The notes beneath the pieces were generated by a model that was not told the DNA's origin, did no database searches, and saw only the letters and a program-made list of their open reading frames with translations. From Selaginella tamariscina (Eukaryota > Streptophyta > Lycopodiopsida > Selaginellales > Selaginellaceae), in the NCBI GenBank assembly GCA_003024785.1, contig PUQB01000209.1, positions 305,294 through 369,293 on the forward strand: a stretch of 64,000 bases of DNA. The letters are read 5' to 3'. Position 1 is the first letter of the stretch. Each line of letters opens with the position of its first letter. Positions 59,450-64,000 of the stretch are shown piece after piece. The position numbers and the translations under genes were made by a program.

Positions 59450-62216
59450 TCACTCTAAGAACTCATTAACAATTCTTTTTGCTATTACCTTCTGAGTGAG
59501 GCGAAGAAGGTCTAGGCCGCTTGTGAGATGGTTCAAGATCTTCCGTATCTTCTGTTGATGTTTCCATGGGTAATGGAGTGTGTGAATGTTCTGTACTCCT
59601 CGAAAAACTTCTGGTCTAATATCTGATTGAAGTTCGTCCTCAGACTCCAATATTGAACCAGATTCATCTTCAGAACTATCGCACTTATCGGGAGGGAACT
59701 TTCTCAAATACTCATGTATGGGTTTGTTAGGATAATCAGTTGAGAACCTCTCTATCCACTTGTTCAGGTCCTCAACCATGGTCTTATCCTTTTCAACGGC
59801 AAACACACATGTATCCCGAAGGTAACACTTCTTCAAGATGGACCCCCTAGTGCAGTAGTTAAAAACCCATGCATCACTGTGAGGACCCTTGATCAAGTTG
59901 ACGATGCTCCGTGCCGCTTGACTTGTAATGTTTGGATAACGTACATTGCCGAATACGTCCAAATCCCTAGTGTCCTGTCTGTTAAAGGATGTTTTGACAC
60001 CCGCCGATCCATCACGAACAATTGAAACAGTTTCCTACAAACAGTGATGGTACCCCATAAAGTCTCCGAATCCAACAACAAACATCTGTAGGGCTTGTCT
60101 TGATTCATAGCATCCTCCTTTATAAGGTTCAACTCGGTTCTCCGTTGCTGAAGGACTGCCATAAGAGAAGGCGTCATCGCAATGTTCTCCTTCTTGGCAT
60201 TGGCGTGCAATAGATTCTTGCCCAAATCTTCTGATTGATTCACCCATTCGATAAGCATATCATCGTTTGTCACATGCAAATATTTCTGACCTCTTCGTAT
60301 GTTGAAGCCGAGGTCCAACCCAGTTTAGTGTATTCCCAACCACTCCTTGAAGTGCCTGACCGTCTTCAACTCCATTGCCTTGAGATGAAAAGGAGAGGTG
60401 GGGCTGCTGTTGTTAATCTGTAATTTGCCATCAATCACCAAATCAGCCAAGACTTCCATCTCCTCCATCGTTGTTCCATTTAAAGGCTTCAACCATGTGA
60501 GCTTGAAATCGTTGTCTACATCCTTTATAGATTGAACAGACTTAGACTTCGGCGTCTTACTGGGTTTCTTTGCAGACTTCTCTGAGGGCTCCTTCACTTT
60601 TGCTTCTTCTTCAGTGTTCCTTTTGCAAAGGATTCCATAATCCCCAACCATTGGCAAAGATCCTATCCTCGGGACAAGAAATCAACATCATCAAAAAGGA
60701 TGTTTCCTTCCCGCCCACCTGGGCAAAATCAACTGCTACAATTTCTTCAACTCTCTGAAAAAAAGACAGATTAATATACCGGCGAGATAAATCCCGCCCA
60801 AACAATTTGCTTACCCGGTAGTCCGCAGATTGTGTATTCCCTGCGGTAGCTCTTTGTGGTCGCTGAAGAGATTCCCACACGGCTCGCGTGTGTTTGAACT
60901 TCTCCCATATTTTGCTGTTGTAGTGGTTGGTGTCTGCAGCGTCCCATTCCGCCGATAACTTATGGTACTGCTCGATTGTGAGATTCGGCTTCGCTAAAAA
61001 CGCCGATCTTTTCGTCAGCTTCTCACGGGTATGCTCGGAAAGTTTTGTTGCCATCGTTCCTTTGTTGTGTTCGTCGAGAAGTCGTTGGGCTGCCGTTATT
61101 GTGTGCTGGCCACTAATGATGTAGTACTTAACTGATTTTCTATTCTCCGTCTGAACCTTCCTCATTTGTTCCGGTGTTGTGATCCACACTTTGTCAGCGC
61201 CTTTGTTCTTTCGTAGTATGCGCACAAAACAGCATTATGTGGAACGGTGTAAGAATTGTCGTCCTTCATCTTCTCCATGAGCTCAGCTACACGTTCCTGA
61301 TTCAGTGGCCTGTAATTGAAGTTTGGGTTGACGCTGCAATACTTAACCCTACACTGTAAATCCTATCATCCAACATCATTTCCTTGTGGCTTATTGCAGC
61401 ATGGGACGCCACAGGTGCAGCTGACAAAACGACGAATGATTTTTTCTACGATCCGAATCAACATGTGTGATCCCCGATTGATGCTGTTCTAATGTTCCGG
61501 CACACTCTTCCAGCTCCCGAAATTTGCTAAGCAAATTGAACGTGATCTGTAAAGAACCTGAGACCAAGCCACCCTCTCAATCTCCTTTATGATGTCGCTG
61601 TGTTCTTCTTCAATGTGAAGAGGGACGATTGCTCCACTTGCTGATTTTCTGTATTGTGAAGCAATATCTCCTGACAATACACCTACTCGATGAGTCTGAA
61701 GATCTTCGAAGTAGACATCCAGATGGATCCCCTCCATAGATGGGCTTTCGTTGAGTTGAAGAAGAACTCCAAGGTCAACATCATTAGTGAACACGTGAAC
61801 GTCATTATCCACAAGTCGACAAAACCACCCGAAATTAATGTTGTAACTGGCGACCTCTGGATCCGAGAACGTGACATTGGATGGAACAAGGCATATGTGT
61901 CGAGCATCGTTCAATCTGGGTTCACAGCATGCTTTCGGATGCTTGACTAGCACACCCACTTTCCATTGTTTTGCTTGTCCATGCGATGTGACAGAGGTTA
62001 GTTTGACAGCAACCATGGTTGTTCCAATGCGCTTCCCGTTTAGTTTGAAATATGGCCAAGTTGATTCCAGAATCCCCCTGCCCATCTCTTCTCCTGCTCT
62101 CGTCTTTAATGTCACCTCAATTCCACATCTGAATACAAAAATGATTAGTTCAAGCACATATCCGAGTATAACAGATTTTATTTTAATTCTTACCCAGAAT
62201 TTGACGACGACTCCAT
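59450..62216 (-). CDS. ParB/Srx-like domain protein, unit 2 (better preserved, several frameshifts)
   Basis: Minus strand. Exon 1 62216-62194 (MESSSNSG), intron 62193-62129, then exon 2 from 62128 with GIEVTLKTRAGEEMGRGILE, VPSNVTFSDPEVASYNINFG and VYFEDLQTHRVGVLSGDIA. After a shifted stretch comes a ParB-like domain: NPNFNYRPLNQERVAELMEK (near 61330-61270), then YYIISGQHTITAAQRLLDEH (near 61115-61055), matching the ParB pattern NxR, then Gx(H/R)RxxAA. Next: LTIEQYHKLSAEWDAADTNH, an intron 60814-60755, VEEIVAVDFAQVGG, a Lys-rich NLS-like linker (KSAKKPSKTPKSKS), HFKEWLGIH, and SDAWVFNYCTRGSILKKCYL then CVFAVEKDK, reminiscent of a degenerate methyltransferase SAM site. An acidic Ser/Glu tail follows. 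A nuclear DNA-associated role is an inference. Family not recognised by name. Confidence 0.55.
60781..60798. repeat. Satellite palindrome inside an intron of the ParB-like gene
   Basis: GGCGAGATAAATCCCGCC, a variant of the satellite core, lies within the 60-bp intron 60755-60814. In unit 1 the intron and its flank are deleted. It is the only copy of the core I found outside the two arrays. Confidence 0.8.
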
Positions 62217-62357
62217 ACTAATGACTCGATCTCCTTGTTTAATTAAATCGTCCTTCTGCAAAATAATACACTATGAATACAAATCATATAAAAACGCACA
62301 CACACTTGTATAAACCCGAATATACAAAAATAATACACAGAGAGAAGTGACGGAATT

Positions 62358-62444
62358 AACTGTCCAAAGCTCACATTTGTGCTAGTGCAAAAGAAAGATA
62401 ACATTTCGTTTTAGAACCACCACAAATGTGAGCTCTGGACAGTT
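62358..62444. repeat. 87-bp hairpin upstream of ParB-like gene, unit 2
   Basis: Arms AACTGTCCAAAGCTCACATT and its complement, same length and loop as 54881-54967 and nearly identical in sequence. It lies about 140 bp upstream of the start codon. Confidence 0.7.
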
Positions 62445-62554
62445 TTACATAGATTCCTAGCTTTTACTCGAAATATTATGATAAGATGATAAAAGTAAAT
62501 AAAATGAGATATGCAACTTATATATACTAATACACATATATATTCACATGGAAG

Positions 62555-63348
62555 GTGCGGCGGGATTAATCTCGCCACCCCTTCAATGCCTCCTGAAAGA
62601 GTGGGCGGGATTAATCTCGCCACCTTTCTGGAGGCCTTGAACGGGAGTGCGGAATTAATCTTGCCACCCTTCTCGGTCTCAGAGAGAACTTGGCAGGATT
62701 TATTTGGCACACCCCTTCAGTGACTCCAGAAAGGAGGCGGGATTAATCTCGCCCACCATGTAAGGGATGGTTAAATGAATCTCGCCACCCTTCCCAGTTC
62801 CCTCCATTGGTATGTTGTAAACCTTCTACGTCTCAGACAGAAACGTTTGGGATTGGTCCGACTCACCAATGGAGAAAAAAGGGAAGGGTGGCGGGATTCA
62901 TCCCTCCAACAGGCATTGAAGGCTCGGCGGGATTAATCTTATTGCCCAGGCCCTTCACTCGGTCCCTAGGCGGCGGAATTAATCTTATTGCCCAGGCCCT
63001 TCACTCGGTCCCTAGGCGGCGGAATTAATCCTACCAGACCCAATGCCCTGCGCGGAATCGGGCGGGATTAATCTCGCCTGACACTAATGCCCTGCGCAGA
63101 ATCGGGCAGGATTAATCCCACCGCCTAGGCCCTTCAGGCAGGCCTTTGGCGGTGGGATAAATCCCGCCCATTTCTGCGCAGGGCATGCGTACGCAGCGAG
63201 ATTAATCTTGTCGGACGCCAATGCCATGTGCGGAATCCGGCGGGATTAATCCCGCCGCCTAGGCCCTTTAAACAAGTCAATGGCGGCGGGATAAATCCCA
63301 CCAGATTCCGCGCAGGGCATTTGTAGGCGGCGGGATTAATCCCGCCAC
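62555..63348. repeat. Palindrome satellite array, unit 2
   Basis: About 17 variants of GGCGGGATTAATCCCGCC with the same linkers as in unit 1. Perfect copies at 63239-63256 and 63329-63346. The GGTTAGCCTCATGGG linker subtype of unit 1 (55960-56100) is absent here, so the arrays have changed since duplication. A linker with GGCGGAATTAATCTTATTGCC is duplicated here (62931-63010). Confidence 0.9.
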
Positions 63349-63349
63349 T

Positions 63350-63381
<32 letters not shown>

Positions 63382-64000
63382 GTGTGTGTGTGTGTGTGGT
63401 GGGAGAGTGCGTGTGTGTGCCAGAGATAGACAAATCAGATAAAATTATACTGATACACACACACATATGTATATGTATATGTATATCGTATGTGTGTGCT
63501 AAATAAATTAAATTATACAGATACACACACACACACACATATATATGTATATGTATATTATGTATATGTATATGTATATACATGAGTGTGCGTGTGTGTG
63601 CGAGAGATATAATTAACAAATCAATAAAATTATACAGATACACACACACACACATATATATGTGTGTGTGTGTGTGTGTGTGTATAGGAGTGTGCATGTG
63701 TGTGCGAGAAATAGATAAATAAATAGAATTATACAGATACTGGTACACATAATATATGTATGTATATTATATGTATATAGGTATATATATATGTGTGTGT
63801 GGTGTGTGTGTGTGTGTGTGTATGTATATCGTGAGTATGCGTGTGTGAGTGAAACAAATAAAATTATACAGATAAACAGGAGTGTGCGTGCATGTGCAAG
63901 AGATAAAATTAATAAATTAATAAAATTATACAGATACACAAACACAAACACAAACACACACACACACACACACATATATATATGTGTGTGTGTATATGTA
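63349..64000. repeat. Block of CA/TA/GT microsatellites, unit 2
   Basis: Same phrases as 56133-57000 (GAGTGTGCGTGTGTGTGCG, TACAGATACACACACAC, TATGTATATGTATAT). Runs off the window end. The 204-codon Tyr/Thr/His-rich frame on minus is an artefact. Confidence 0.85.

Larger units (their letters stand above)
57733..64000. repeat. Second copy of the tandem unit (runs off the window)
   Basis: Direct repeat of 50119-57732 with the same order of parts. The satellite ends about 7217 bp after that of unit 1 while the unit head is 7614 bp after, so this copy is about 400 bp shorter over the gene part. The end of the unit lies beyond the window, so further copies are possible. Confidence 0.85.

Noticed and set aside
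63134-63748. 204-codon minus-strand frame
   Set aside because: Reads through palindrome satellite and CA/TA microsatellites; no conserved protein.

Overview
The window is nuclear DNA of a land plant. Evidence: intron-rich genes with GT-AG introns, a plant ALDH11-type GAPDH, a leucine-rich-repeat receptor kinase, mitochondrial dicarboxylate carrier and TRM1 genes of plant type, Ty3/gypsy debris, and AT-rich spacers full of AT, GT/CA and GA/CT microsatellites. One LTR element carries a gag of the sushi/Tcn1 chromovirus type with a self-priming primer site. That type is more typical of fungi, vertebrates and non-seed plants than of flowering plants, so a bryophyte, lycophyte or fern is my guess (inference). 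Almost every recognisable gene is interrupted by one-base frameshifts, often in homopolymers. This suggests residual sequencing error, so exon chains below are given as CDS despite the breaks.

Layout. 0.44-29.1 kb: two inverted arms (about 440-7300 and 22200-29110) flank a central part. Each arm holds a decayed Ty3/gypsy pol fragment and a copy of a plant multi-pass membrane protein gene. A third, direct copy of the membrane-protein block lies at 9.6-12.6 kb. The left-arm copy has an inversion inside the gene. Between the arms sit TRM1 (15096-18930) and a mitochondrial dicarboxylate carrier (19246-21097), head to tail 315 bp apart.

29.1-40.3 kb: AT-rich spacer with a small palindromic element, a non-phosphorylating NADP-GAPDH (ALDH11) gene, an NB-ARC-like exon fragment, and a minus-strand non-RD LRR receptor kinase. 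One intron of the kinase is a minisatellite that has multiplied the neighbouring splice donor. 41.2-43.4 kb: a GC-richer, apparently intronless, broken gene for a P-loop NTPase with a C-terminal nuclease-like region, resembling the NTPase-nuclease modules of Crinkler-type proteins; a CACTA-like palindromic MITE interrupts it.

43.9-50.1 kb: minisatellites, a truncated self-priming Ty3/gypsy element, then a GC-rich second Ty3/gypsy element (LTR, gag with zinc knuckles, protease) that begins where the first breaks off. 50.1-64 kb: two direct copies of a unit of about 7.6 kb. Each has a minus-strand intron-containing gene whose product has a ParB/Srx-like domain, a Lys-rich linker and a possible degenerate methyltransferase-like end. 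Downstream is an FCP1/NIF-type HAD phosphatase. Upstream is an 87-bp hairpin and an array of roughly 20 variants of the palindrome GGCGGGATTAATCCCGCC, followed by microsatellites. This tandem unit is the best candidate here for an undescribed system.
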